64,000 nt of DNA, taken from positions 1,012,001 to 1,076,000 of the forward strand of contig CM072336.1 of the NCBI GenBank assembly GCA_036874045.1, written 5' to 3'. A program made the position numbers and the translations under genes. How positions within the stretch are numbered: position 1 is the first letter of the stretch; each line of letters starts with the position of its first letter. Shown here piece after piece: positions 25,111 through 38,200 of this stretch. This DNA is from Cymodocea nodosa. Taxonomy: Eukaryota > Streptophyta > Magnoliopsida > Alismatales > Cymodoceaceae. Under the pieces are notes generated by a model. It did not search any database. It saw only the letters and a program-made list of their open reading frames with translations, and was not told the origin of the DNA.

Positions 25111-28100
25111 TCAGCGTGGGCTGGATCATATTACAAGTAAAAAAATAAACGCATCATTCATCATCCGATTCTATAATGAATTAATGATGCGGCAGATGAT
25201 AACCTTACCTGTAAGACCGAGATCTGGACATGCTTCGTTCATATGGGCTACGGCCACCTTCATCATGATATCGATACCCATGTCGAGATCTAGGGGATGG
25301 TGATACTGATCGAGACGAAGAGTAATGATAATCACGAATGCCCCTGGCACGATCTCTGAAAGGAAACAAATTCGAAATCAGTGGAAAAAGAAACCAAGAC
25401 ATTTTACATGCTCAAGAAAACAATAAGAACAAATTGATGCACTGAACGCAAGCAAACTCAGTCAAGAACTCAAAATAAATAGAATACAAACCAATAATGG
25501 ACACAGGAAACATTAGTAGATGCCAAGCAATCGACTCAAATTTTTAAGTAACAATGTGCATTCTTTTTCATTTTCATAAACTCCCAGCTGGAAATAGGAT
25601 GTCAAATGCCGTAAACCTTACCTGCATCAACCCATAGATCTGAACAAATTTCGGACAAAAAGAACTTTGATTCAAACACTTTTGATTTATGCTTTAAAAA
25701 GATGTAGTTGAACAGCATCTGATAACTTCAAGCTCTTTTTCCATCTTTCTTAAAATCACGTGCTCTTTTTCCATCTTTCTTAAAATCACGTGCTCTTTTC
25801 CATCTTTCTTAAAATCACGTGCTCTTTTACAATTCAGAAATTTGTAAGTTGTAACCCACCAAGAACTCCTATATCTCTTAAAAGTGACCATTCATGGGCT
25901 TTCTTTCTCTTGAAATTGAGATAACTTTCCCTTTTGGCAACTTTAAGCTTTATTCTTTGTTATAACTGGATGGTATGCAAAACCAATACATCAATCTTTG
26001 AAATAACATAAGACACTTGTAATTATAATAACCATGAGAAAATAATGAGATTGCTGATGGCAATCATGGCAAACTCGTTTGGCATCAGAAAAAAGTTATG
26101 TTAATGATGCCTTTCCCAGCATACACTTTTCTAAGCTTTAATTCTTTCTCAATTGGATGGTATAAAAACAATAAATCAATCTTTGATTTGAACAAACATC
26201 AGAAAAATTATCCAATGAAAACCATGTTATTGAAGCTTAGGATCAATCTCGAAGCCAGCACTAAACAACATTGACCGTGGCTTCTGCATTTTTCTCTCTT
26301 CAATGATCTTACCAAACTACCTTCAAAACCCACAATAGTAAATGCCATACCAAGAGCGACACAAACAGAGGCTACAAGACTACTAATAGAGTGCATCAAA
26401 AGACTGAGAAAGCAATTCAACAGATGACAAACCTTATGAGATCAAGGACGGTGGTGGAAATTTCACCACAAAGACAATTAATAAAAGCAAAGAAGAAAAA
26501 CTATGAAGTCAGAAGCATGATGTATTGAATCCCTAGTAATCAAAAAATAACAAATGAGGATGAAATCCAGAAGTAAAAAACTAAACTTAATACTTAATAC
26601 ACGTTATAAAAAATAGAAATTATAGAATCTTAGTAGTGTAGTGAGGAAACAACATAGAAGACATATTTGTGAACTTTAAAAAGAAAAACTTGTACATTGT
26701 GCAAGGAAAATATGATAAGGGGAAACGAACAAAAGTGGATGGAATCCCTCATGGGATGGTTTAGTTATAACATGTATTTTGTGGAAAGGCACCCACATTG
26801 AGAGATCCTACGTTTGAACCTTAGGGAACACATACAGGTATCGATTCAGGGACATTTAGCAAGGGTGCTATGCACGAACACCCTTGGAACCTACACTCAC
26901 CATCTGAAGTACGGTGGGTCCAAGGAATTACTGGGGTGTAAAAAAATAGTGGATGGAGAACCAATTCTGAAACAAAGAAACAACTTAATATTGAATTCAA
27001 AGAAATATGGCAAGCAAATAATCATAAAAAAATTGAGCTGCTCCATCCATAGACATCATGAGGTTCTGTTGCTAGAAACAGTGAAATAATGTTAAAACGA
27101 AAAAATAAATGTATCAAAACGAATTTTGATCAACAACTCTGACCTTGAGTTATGATATCTCACAGGAGAAGGAGAACGTGAATAAGCTGCAGGATAGAAT
27201 GGAGAAAATATTAATACATATAATGCTATTATCAAATCATGTAAAAATGCCAACAACATTAACACATATAATAATTATTATAAAATATATAAAACATATG
27301 AAGATAGATTTCACATGAGAAGGAACCAACATCGATATCCATGCCTGGGAGATCTTATTGGGGATCTCCTTCTGTCTCTCCCTCCCATGTATCTCCCACT
27401 GCACCAGAAAAATCAATGAACAATCAATAAACTGTAACTCACACAAAGAGGAATGTAGCATTATACAGCAACGACAATAACAACCCATGCCATATTTTCA
27501 CTATGTGGGGTTAGCTACAAGAATCTTTTTCTTCCATATTTTTCTATCAGTGGTCAAATCTTCGCTTAAATTACATAAATTTAAATTTAAATTGAAATTT
27601 AGCATTATACAGATATTGTTCAATCACACACCTAACGCCTGCTTTCAAACGCATTTCTTGTGGAGTTTTCCTGTTTTCCTCGGCAAAAACAATTGTAATT
27701 TCACGTCCACCAATGACTTGATGATTCATTTGCTGTTTGGCATCATATGCATCTTCAGCATTACGGAACTTCACAAATCCAAATCCACGAGGCTCCCTGA
27801 AAAATAGGAGTTTATAAATAGCTCCATATAATACCAATACAACATCAAATAAATCTAAAAAAGTTACCAGTACCATCAATAAAATATTAAAAAGCATAAG
27901 TAAAGCAATGGGAACTGCAAGACAAGCCCTGCAACACTAGAAGAATAAGTTTTGGCCTTGTGGACAAAATTTCCACTACAGATGCATGGCATTATATTGA
28001 AGCAATCGATATCTTATTTGTAATGGTATGTATATCAGACTTCCTCATCCTCCTGGTACTAAGAAATTAGTACCTCTGCCACCACTAATAACAATTTAAG

Positions 28101-29371
28101 CTCCTTTAATTTGAAATAAGTTATTCTTCCACGCATTGATATCCTCACTTTCCAACAGCTAATGAACAGGACAACACACCCTAAAATCCCCTTCATATCC
28201 TGAATTGTTCTATTTTCAATTTTCTATACTTCCATGTCTGTCTTCTCTCCTTGACATGCAACAAATAACAAGAAACCTTTGTGGTTAGTCAACTAGTCTT
28301 CAACTAAACTGAATCCATTCTGCAAATAAGAAGCTAAGCCCACCAAAGAAGAGATACAAGAAAATTTAAGAATGCATTCACCTCAAGATGATGCACAAAC
28401 TCATCTAAACCATTTCAGGTTACCTTATTTTCGAAGTAAATTGTTTCCAAAAACGTTAGGAAAGGTTTTTTCTTGGTGATATTCTACAGTAGAGCATTAC
28501 GTTAGTCTTAATCAGAAATATAGGTGTCCAGAGAAATATTTTTAGAACAAATCATACTCTCCAAGGTCCCTAATTGGAAGTAAAGAGAAGATGATCCCAT
28601 CAGTAGACAACAACATATGCTGCACAATGGTGTAGCAAAGAATGGAAAGAAAAAGCACAAGCCTAGACTAAGGAAGAGAGGAAGACACCTCTATGTTTCA
28701 ACAGTTGCCGCAATTATTTCTTAAATTTTACTATAACGTTCCCAGATATCAAAACCGTATGCGGAAGAAAATTCTTAACACAGTTTCCATGCCATCTTCC
28801 CTAAGGCATCCATCAAGGAATCACTAAAATTCTAATCGACGCAGAATTGAAAAAGACATATGTGCAGCACTTCTGCTATAAAAATCATTAGAGGAACAGA
28901 AATGTCTGAAAACGTGGAAAAGAAATACAACAAAATCATGGTAATATGTACAATACCCAGTGTAATAATTCTTGGGAAGGTAAACATCCTTGACTGGCCC
29001 AAATCTTTCAAAGGGGATCCGGAGATCCTCCGGCCTGCAGATAATTCGCATCAGAGGTCAAGGGAAAGAACAAAATGAAAGCCAAATCTCAAGACACGGC
29101 CTAGGACGACTCGTTCCATAAAATCAGAAAAAAGATAGAGCCTTCTCCACCTTTCTTAACATAGCATGGATGGGAGGTAGGTAGAGGACCTGGCGTCGAG
29201 GGAAATGTTGCGGACAAGGAGGCCAGAAGGTGCAGGAGAGCGGCGGTCTCTGTAGCTTCCTCGGTACCTGTCATGTGGATCGTCGTAGCGCTTTGGGCGA
29301 GGAGGGGGACTTCGGCTGTAGCCACGGCGCATAGGGCTGGGGCTCCTGCTTCTGCTACGGTACCTCACCAT
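25111..29371 (-). CDS. SCL28: SC35-like SR splicing factor (SCL28/SCL30 type)
   Basis: Six coding exons, in coding order: 29371-29190, 29034-28957, 27796-27630, 27186-27144, 25355-25209 and 25120-25111, give 208 residues. An N-terminal Arg/Ser/Pro extension (1-48) marks the plant SCL subfamily. The RRM runs about 51-127, with RNP2 at LLVRNI and RNP1 at RGFGFVKF; PEDLRIPFERFGPVKDVYLP is typical. The C-terminal RS domain (143-208) ends RSRSRSYSPR. It should bind exonic enhancers and recruit spliceosome parts in nuclear speckles, controlled by Ser phosphorylation. The last exon supplies only ten coding bases. At the third exon, a donor at 27630/27629 keeps the RS frame; another GT two bases upstream would cause early termination. 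Which SCL member it is remains less certain than the family. Confidence 0.9.
25732..25829. repeat. Three-copy 30-bp tandem repeat with CACGTG in the SR gene intron
   Basis: Units of 30, 30 and 29 bases start at 25732, 25762 and 25792, with a partial fourth. Each reads GCTCTTTTTCCATC followed by TTTCTTAAAATCACGT. Unit junctions form CACGTG, the palindromic G-box core. The array lies in the intron between the 27186-27144 and 25355-25209 exons. The copies are nearly identical, so the array is recent. Confidence 0.9.
26750..26950 (+). repeat. Possible tRNA-derived SINE in the SR gene intron
   Basis: ATGGTTTAGTTATAACATG resembles an A-box region and CCTACGTTTGAACCTTAG a B-box, 50 bases apart. The element ends near GGGGTGTAAAAAAATA, a poly-A-like tail. 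The body is GC-richer than the intron around it. The family is not recognised. Confidence 0.4.
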
Positions 29372-29511
29372 CTGTAGTCGAAGAAAGGAAGCAAGATATG
29401 TGGAAGATTGAAGAGGAAGGGAAAGGTAAGGGACAGAGGCGGAAGGAAAAACCCTAGCAGCCGGTCGAAGAATGTGACGAATTTCGGAAGAATAAGAATC
29501 CCTTGGTGCGG

Positions 29512-29519
29512 TTATATAA
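29512..29519 (-). promoter_or_regulatory. TATA box of the SR gene
   Basis: The minus strand reads CTTATATAAC here, about 140 bases upstream of the start codon at 29371, leaving a leader of roughly 110 bases. Confidence 0.5.
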
Positions 29520-31039
29520 GATATGGTCCGTACCATTTGATGGTTTTTTTTGCTTGAAAGGTCAAATTGGTTGATGGTTAATTTGGAAACCTAGAGATCG
29601 AACAATAAGGTCATATTACTTGAATAATAATATGATATTACTTGAGCTAAAAAATTTAAAAAGTAAAAGGTAAGAGACAAAAGTAAGTCCATCGTAGCCA
29701 ACTTTGGTAGTTTAATTAATCAAAATATGATAATCAGATTTTGAAATTCATATTGGAAACGAACTTATGTATATATATGACATCTATTGACTAAAATATG
29801 ATTTAAATTCGTTCACCCGTCCAGTTAGGTATCAGACGGGATTCATATTTATTATTTTTATTTATAAATGTATTATTTTATAATTATAATTATATTTTTG
29901 GTATGAAATAGTCATATTTGCATTTGAGTGTCTTGATTTAGATATTTGGATTAAACTTTACGTGGGTAAAATATAGCATTTTAACGTGAAATAGTCGTGT
30001 CCAAATTCAAAATTCATATACTAAAACTATTTACTTAGGATTCGTAAAAAAAATTAAATTTATATAATTGATTAGAGATTTGAAAATAAATAGAAATACT
30101 TGTAAGGAAGAAAAAAAAAGGTGACTGAAATTACTGTTGTAGTTGTCATCGTCGTCATTGTGTCTAAATTTAGATTTTTATATTTAAATTTTCAAATTTG
30201 AATTCAAATATTCAAACTAAGTTTTTTTGGATTTCGGTATCATGCTAATTCAAGTAAATCTATTAGATACAAATTTATATATTAAAATAATTATCTGAAT
30301 ATTATTCAAAAAAATTTAAATTATTTTGATATTATGCACGTACTCTATATTGTTAGTTCTTAACAATATTATGATATTTGATGAAATTACAACATCTAAT
30401 TTATACAATTCATTTCTTGTATGGGGCAAGTCACTTTATATAAAAGTGATGCTGCACATGGAAGGTAAAATTACATAAATATTATTTAATAGTAAAAGTA
30501 TGTTTGATTCGTCAACACCAATGAAGATTTATCTTAAATTATTGTTAATTATTTTTGGAATAAATATCTACATTTTAACGTAAAATTAAGTTAAAAAAAG
30601 TTAAGAGTGAATCCATAAACATTTACTTGATAAAAAAGAGAGAAAATATAGATTATCATAATTTACTTATTATCAATTAATTTTGTATTAGATTACTATG
30701 ATCTAATTGTGGTTATCAATCAAAAACATTATTTATTTAATACAAATATTACATTTATTCAAAATACTATTTTCAAAAAAGTACCATATTTTATCAAATC
30801 AATTACAATGATAAAATAATGATGTCATAAATAAAACACAATTAACCAAACATTAATCAATTTATACTTTAAACAAGTAATTAAAAAAGAATAAATTTGC
30901 AAATGTATAACCAATGTTACTTTATCAAACAAAAATGGTAGTACCGAACGTAATCATACATGGCCTCCAATTTTACCATTTAAATCGTCCCCACCAATAA
31001 TCCATCTTTCCCCACGAAAGAAGATTTTAATAAATAATC

Positions 31040-31160
31040 AAATATACTATTTGAGCTAATGGTTAAGATTAATTTTTCTCACATCTCTAGGAGTTCAAGC
31101 ATCATATACTGCCTAACGAATAATATTTTGAATTTTTGTAAAGATATATATATATATCAT
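31040..31160 (+). repeat. Possible tRNA-derived SINE fragment
   Basis: TTTGAGCTAATGGTTAAGA resembles an A-box region, and CTAGGAGTTCAAGCATC, about 35 bases later, a B-box. This spacing is typical of tRNA-derived SINE heads. No clear body or tail follows. Confidence 0.35.
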
Positions 31161-33769
31161 ATACACTAAATACTAGAAGAAAAAGCACCTATGCCTGACA
31201 AAATTATGGTCATTTTATTTCCATATTTTCATACATAATCAAAGAATTAAAAAGATTCCTAAGAAGGGTACGATAAATATAGTTGAAAGTCCGAAAAAAA
31301 ACTAAGGATACGTTTAACAACAGTTCTAATTTTGAAAATCTGAGAGTTAAGAGTTACTTTCGATTATTATGATTTTTTTCTAGAGAATTAAAAATTACAT
31401 TTGATACTCTTTTCAATTTCATAGAATGAAAATTTATCTTTTCTCGATTACCCTCACTTACATTTGCCAAATTTATTTATTTATATGTTATAAATAAATA
31501 TGCATAGCTTTTGAATTATACAAATAACGAAAATATCAACATTTCATGGAACAATTACACTATACAAATAAATAAATGATATTTATTAATAAATACAAAC
31601 ATTTACGATATAAATAGATAAATAAATATCAATACATGATATTAAATGACAAAATGAATAAATATTTTGTGAAATAGCCGTGGTGGGGGCGGGGGCGGTC
31701 ATTCAGATGTTCTTCGCGGGAGCAGCTGTTCCTCCCAATTGTGAAATGACGATATCACCCTCTAAAGGGATAATACAATCATATATTATTGACGTATATG
31801 TATATATATATATTAGTATTATTATAGCTCATATATTGATGTTATTTTAAACTTATTTATGAATTTGAATGTTATTAAAAAATAATAAAAATTAAGAACT
31901 GCATGTTATTATTATTATTATCATAACTTTTGTTGTTCTCTTGTGATGCAGATGCCGAAGTTGTCTACTCCAGAGTCATCCATTAGATTCGTAGTGATGC
32001 AGATTTAATTTTTTTTATTTTAAAAACATATTAAAACAAAGTGTACTTTAAAAACAAACAACACTTAAAAAAAATCTTACGTGATTAATTAGTTTTATCT
32101 TTATTTTAATTTCATTTTCTCACGTACTCTTTTTTCCCACGTTAAAGGTAATTTTAGAATTTAGTAAAGTCTTCTACTCTACTATTTTTACGTTGCTTCT
32201 TACGAAATAAATAATATTTCTAAAACTTCACAGCTTTAATTTTGAGAACTACTTAAAATTGACACAATGGATAAATCAAGAATACTAAAACCAAAACAGC
32301 GGTTAGACCAGAGAATACAATAATCAAACCACTCGAATCTTGAATTGTCATGTGACTCAAATTTCATGGTATATCTTTTAGCAGGTCAAACAAAAAAAGA
32401 AAGAAAATATTGATATATTTTTATTTTACATTTACCTGCTTCATCCGGTAAATAAAAAAATTACCTTTTTTTTAATTTCTTTTTCCCATGATTCTAAATT
32501 TTATTTATATTAATTAGATACTGATTTAAATATTAAATAATGGTAGGCCGGAAATGAAAGACCTTTTCTCGCATTTGTCCTCTATTGCTACTGCATTGAC
32601 GGAAAAATAATATGAAATTCTGGAATCAAAGGAAGATAAGATATTTAAAGGTAGATTATTAAAAGCAACCTAACAATTTATTCTTATGAAATGGAACGGC
32701 AACGAGAAAAAGAAAAGAAATTGGAAATATTCCGTTCCTACATTGAATTTGAATATTAGGATAGCTGATGTAATCATGATTCAGTGGGATTTTTATTAAT
32801 TTAATATTTTTGGGATTTGATTGGAATAATAGAGAAGTAAGAATACTTTAGGTTTGGAAACTAACGATAAGGATTGGATATATAGAATATCCATATCAAA
32901 AGAGTCAAACAAAAATAATGAAATATGAGGAGAACCATCATATCACTGTAGGGTAAACCCCTCCTAATAAGTCCAATTATTCATTATGATTATGAATAAA
33001 TTGTTAACTTTCTATTTCATATAGAATTAAACCTCATTAGTTAAAATATTCATTAATTAGAAATTAATTATATATATATATGATTGACTTTTTATTTTTA
33101 AAATAAATTAATACTTATCTTATAGTTTAACTGCTGATTAAAATATTACTGTTGTTTCGCCTGGTTCAAAATACTTCTTAAAAAATATTTTAATTAATAT
33201 ATAAAATATATTGATTGATATTTTATTAGCTTGGTTTTTCGTCTAGTTCAATGTTTCTTTATGTTGATTGAAGTTGTTTCATTCTAAAATTGAAATAAAT
33301 GTAACCTAAAAAGACATTACCAGTGATATTACATTTTTTGTAAGTCTATAACTTATAATTTAATCTTATGACAAACAAAACACATCAAACATTAGAAGCT
33401 ATCGAGAACTTCAATTCTAAAAGACAACTCGCTAACATCATATTATATCATAGTAAATTTAGATTACAACATACAAATGTTAACGTAGGTTTTTTTTATG
33501 ATAAATTGATTAATTAATTAAGAGACTCCTCAAGAATTAGTAAATAAAATTTACACCTTATATATTTTTTTAAGAATGTCTCATACGCATCACATATAAT
33601 ATAATGCGGTATATTCATTACTTATGAAAAAAATTACAAAAGTGTTATATATAACTTACAAAATGAATGACATTAAACATCAACCAACATATATATATTT
33701 TACACATTTCTAGATCTGAAGTGACTTTTCCAAAATAATTTAGATGATTTATATTCATATATTAGACAA

Positions 33770-33910
33770 TTTATATAAGAGTATAAATACTTCAAGATAA
33801 GAGTATAAATTATCTATAAATATATATACATAATACATTAAATACTCTAGATAAGAGTATAAATTGTCTACAAAATATATAAAATACTCTTAAATAAGAG
33901 TAAAAATTAC
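33770..33910. repeat. Degenerate AT-rich tandem repeat
   Basis: Four diverged copies of a unit around ATAAGAGTATAAAT recur at irregular 30-60 base spacing, mixed with ACTCT half-matches that are its inverse. It is non-coding. Confidence 0.6.
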
Positions 33911-34171
33911 ATGAAGTCCAACATACAAAACACAAAGGAAAAGAAATGTACAAACTACTTTAGACCTTTTTTCGTAAAGGAATATATTAAATTAAAGATA
34001 AAATAAGAGATCTCCTCGCTGTAAATCACAAATGGGAGAAAAGTCGCAAAGGAAACAGATCTTAAGCAAATACAAAAATTAAAAGCAATGTCTTAACGAA
34101 AAGTGAATAATAGAAGGGAAGAACAAAAGATGGAACAATTAATTTGTATCTCTTCCCTCTTCCGCATCCCC

Positions 34172-34172
<1 letters not shown>

Positions 34173-34205
<33 letters not shown>
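34173..34205. repeat. Poly(C) run of about 33 bases
   Basis: An uninterrupted C tract in otherwise AT-rich DNA. Its exact length is unreliable, since such tracts are prone to sequencing and assembly error. Confidence 0.8.
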
Positions 34206-34208
<3 letters not shown>

Positions 34209-35260
34209 TCTTTAGAGTAGAGGTGTTTTGGTTGGACTTGGTATTTGTAACATGAGTGTTTTATTTGGATTGAATATATTTTATTATTTCAGTTTTTGCT
34301 TTAAGATTTTCTAGCCAAAAATAAGAAACATCGATCACGTTAGAGAACATTAAGAAAATATTCCTTTGGCAGGTCGCTCAAAAGTAACACAATTCTTATT
34401 CAACCAAAAATTATAAAGAAGAGCAAGTGAAAGAAACATACAAGGTAGACATGAAAGTATTGAAAGCAATAAGTAGACTTCCATCAGTAATAATCTTATA
34501 ACAGGAACTGACAGGATAATCACCACCATCAGTTAAATTCAAAGATTCAATGTTAGGTTTGCCAGAAAGATAAATCGTATCTAATTGGTTTGAAATGTTT
34601 GAGGTAGTTTGATTGAAGCAGATTATAAAGTTTTTTTTTTTTTTCTAAAATGAGTTGAGTTCTTGGCCTTTGCGACGAAGGGTTTTGGATTATTATTAAA
34701 TGGTGAATTTTCCATTACCAAGTTCAAAGAAATAGAAAGAACACATTAATAGGATTGGAGTCCTTCGACGATTCTCATGACCGAGGGGGAGGTTGACCTT
34801 TGATTTATCAAGGTAAGGGCTAAGGTCCTTGAAGTAAATGACTTTAATGATTTCAATTTGTAAGAGTTTATTGTTATTAAAAACAGTCCGTATGAGTAAA
34901 AAAAAAAAAAAGTTCTGAAAAGAAAAAGTCCAAATAATTCCAAGGCCTCCCAAGTGACTTCAGATTTGAAAAAAAGAAAAAGAAAAAGAGAGATCAAAGA
35001 TCCCGATAAATGAAGTAAACAATTGGTCGGCAATTGTATATTGTACGAGACCTTAATTTCCATACGAGGATCGATGCATGTAAAAGCATTGGAGATTTTA
35101 CACATTTATCAAAGAGAAAAGGTTGAAAATTAAGAAAAGATCATGTAGAATCTTTAGATCATAAACCATGCAAAACAAAATACACTTAAAATATGCAGTA
35201 ACGAAAAATTAACAAGAGTGATCCATTATGAGGTACCTGTTACAGATGAACTAGAAAAGA

Positions 35261-38200
35261 TCAATGATACTTGACCATAAAAGCTACAGCAGCAACAACC
35301 GCAGTAGTAGAAGACACCAATGCCCAGATACCTTTCCGATTACCATGTGAAACAGAATTCCAGGGGGAAACGATTTCATGCTTCATTGAGTCCGTTTCCT
35401 TTTCTGTAGCATTGTGCTCATCCACCACAGCTCTGAGCTGCCCAAGCGCATTCTCCAAGGTATCTTTTATTTCTTGTAGCCCATTTAGTTGGAACTCCAG
35501 ACTCTCTCCTTCCTCAAGCTGCTGGTCAAAACTTTTCTGAATATCATCTTTCTCAAATTGTGACCTCAAAATCTCTTTACCTTGTTCTTTTGCTGTTTTG
35601 TCTAAGGATGATAATATATGCTTGAGCTGTTCGACTTCTTTTACCAATATATCCTTGGCTTCTGGCAGCTCAGTGAGTTGTAACACCAGGCTTTTTTCCT
35701 CCTCACACAGCTGATAAAAGCTCCTTTGAATGGCATCCCTTTCATTTCGCAACTTCAACATCTCCTCACATTGGTGTTTTTCTGATCTCTTCAATGACGA
35801 CTCAATGAGTTTAAGCTCCTCAACCTCTTTCTCCAGAGTATCATTGGTTCCTTGTAGACCACCAATTTGTAATTCCAAGTATTTTTCTTTTTCATTCTGT
35901 TCAACAATGCTCTTCTGGAGTGTGTTATTTTCATCATGCAACCTTAAAATCTCATTGTCTGTATCTTTTTCTGATTTCTGTAATGCTCCTACAATCTCTT
36001 TAAGATGCTTGATCTCTTTTTCCAAACCATCTTTGCCTGTTTGTAGCCTTTCAAGTTGCAAATCCAGACGCTTTTCCTTCTCATTTTGCAGAACAATGCT
36101 CTCTTCAAGTGCAACCTTTTCAGCCTGTAACCTCAAAATTTCTTCTGCTCGGTCTCCACATAACTTCTCTGAGTAGGACGATGTCTGTCTCAACTGCTTA
36201 GCCTCCCCCTCGAGTTCAAGGATCTTCAGTTCTTGATTACGTTTCCCATCTTCAACCTTATGCTTTTCCTCCATAGCCTCCTTCAGCTTTCTGTTCAGAT
36301 CATCGATGCTCTTTGTCATTTCCTCCCGTCGAAGATTGAAGAAGTTTTCCCTCTCCATAATTTCATTCGTTTTCTTCCGGATATCACCCTGTAAGCTTTG
36401 GATTTCTTTCAAAAAATTTTCTCTTGAGATTTTGAGCTCACTAACCTGCAACTCTTTGGCCTTGCTTATTTGTTCTAGCTCATCCTTCTTCCTTGTCATT
36501 TCATTCATCTCATTCTTCAATTTGGCCACAACCAAGTTGTTCTCGATTACCAAATCCTCCATCTTCTTGTCACCCAAACCTTTCTCCCCCTCCACCCTTC
36601 TCTTCTCCACTTTCACAAAGTCCAATTCAGCCTTAGCCGATGCAAGAGCTTCCTCCATCTCCAAGGCCTTGGCTTTCCTTGTCTTCTCTAGCTCATCCCC
36701 CTTTCTTATAATTTCATTCATTTCCTTCTTAAGATTGGCAACAACCAAGTTGTTTTCCTGCATGAAGTCCTTCAGCTTCTTGTCACCCAAGCTCTTCGAT
36801 TCCTCCACCCTTCTCTTCTCCATTTCTAGATGGTTTAGCTCCGCCTTGGCTGATGCAAGAGTTTCCTCCATCTCAAGTTCCTTGGCTTTTGTTATCTTCT
36901 CTAGCTCATCCATCTTTCTTGTCTTTTCATTCATCTCCCCCTTGAGATTTGCAACGACCAGGTCATTTTCCAGCATGAAACCTTTCAACCACTTCTCACT
37001 CAAACTTTTCTCCTCCTCCATCATTCTCTTCTCCATCTTCACATTGTCTAATTCAACCTTAACCGATGCAAGAGCTTCCTCCATCTCCAAGTCCTTGGCT
37101 TTCCTGGTCTTCTCTAGCTCATCTTTCTTCATTGTCAATTCTTCCATCTCCTTCTTTAGGTTGGCAACAACCAAGTTGCTTTTTTGCATGAAATCTTTGA
37201 GCTTTTTGTCACCCAAACTCTTCTCCTCCTGCACCCTGCTCTTCTCCATTGCCAGACGTTCCAACTCTGCCTTAGCCGATGCAAGAGCTTCCCCCATCTC
37301 TAGCTCCGTGAGCTTCCTTGTCTTCTCTAGCTCATCCTTCTTTCTCGTCGTTTCATCTATCTCCTTCTTCAAGTTGGCAACAACCAAGTTGTTTTCTTGC
37401 ATCAAGTCCTTCAGCTTCTTGTCACTCAAGCTCTTCTCCTCCTCCACCCTTCTCTTCTCCATCGCTAGACGGCCTAGCTCTGCCTTGGTTGATGCAAGAG
37501 CTTCCTCCATCTCCAACTCCTTGGCCCTCCTTATCTTATCTTGCTCATCCTTTTTCCTTGTCAGTTCATCCATCTCCTTCTTTAGGGCGGCAACAACCTT
37601 TTTGTTTTCTTGCATGGAATCCTTCAACTTGTTGTCACCCAATTGCTTCGCCTCCTCTACCCTTTTTTTCTCCCTCGCCATACGGTCCAGCTCAGCCTTG
37701 GCAAGCCCCAGAGCTTCCTCCAACTCCATCTCCTTGACTCCCCTTAACTGCTCGACCTCATCCTTCTTTCTCACAACTTCATTCATTTCCCTCTTCAAGT
37801 TGGCAACCACCAACTCATTCTCCTTCGCGAGACACTTCATCCTGTTGTCAACTGCGATCTTCTCCTCCTCTAATCTCTTTCTCTCCATCTCCACACGGCC
37901 CAGCTCCGTCTTCGACATCGCCAGAACCCCCTCCATCTCCAAGCACCTTTTTTGCAAGGATTCCACGGTCTTCATTTTAGCCCTGACGTCCTTTTGGCTC
38001 TCCTCCCTCTCGGCAACGGCAGCGAACAGACTCCTCTCCATCTCCCCCTTCTCCCTCTCCACCGTTGCAAACGACCTCTCCATCTCCTCAACCCTCCTCT
38101 GGAGCACCTCCCTCTCCTTCTCCAACCCCTCCAACTCCTCCCCAACCCCTACCTTCCTCTCGTCTACCACAGCCGAACTCACCCCTTGGACCGCATCCAC

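Larger units (their letters stand above)
29520..35260. other. 5.7 kb AT-rich intergenic region
   Basis: No coding exon is recognised. Composition is strongly AT. Small structured items inside it are listed separately: a possible SINE near 31040, a degenerate tandem array near 33770 and a 33-base C run. A CACC- and GGGGGCGGGGGC-rich patch near 31680-31740 stands out as GC-rich but is too short to assign. Open frames near 34696-35105 look random. Confidence 0.45.

Noticed and set aside
25732-25829. The three-copy repeat as a CRISPR-like array
   Set aside because: The units are direct tandem copies with no unique spacers, in a plant intron.
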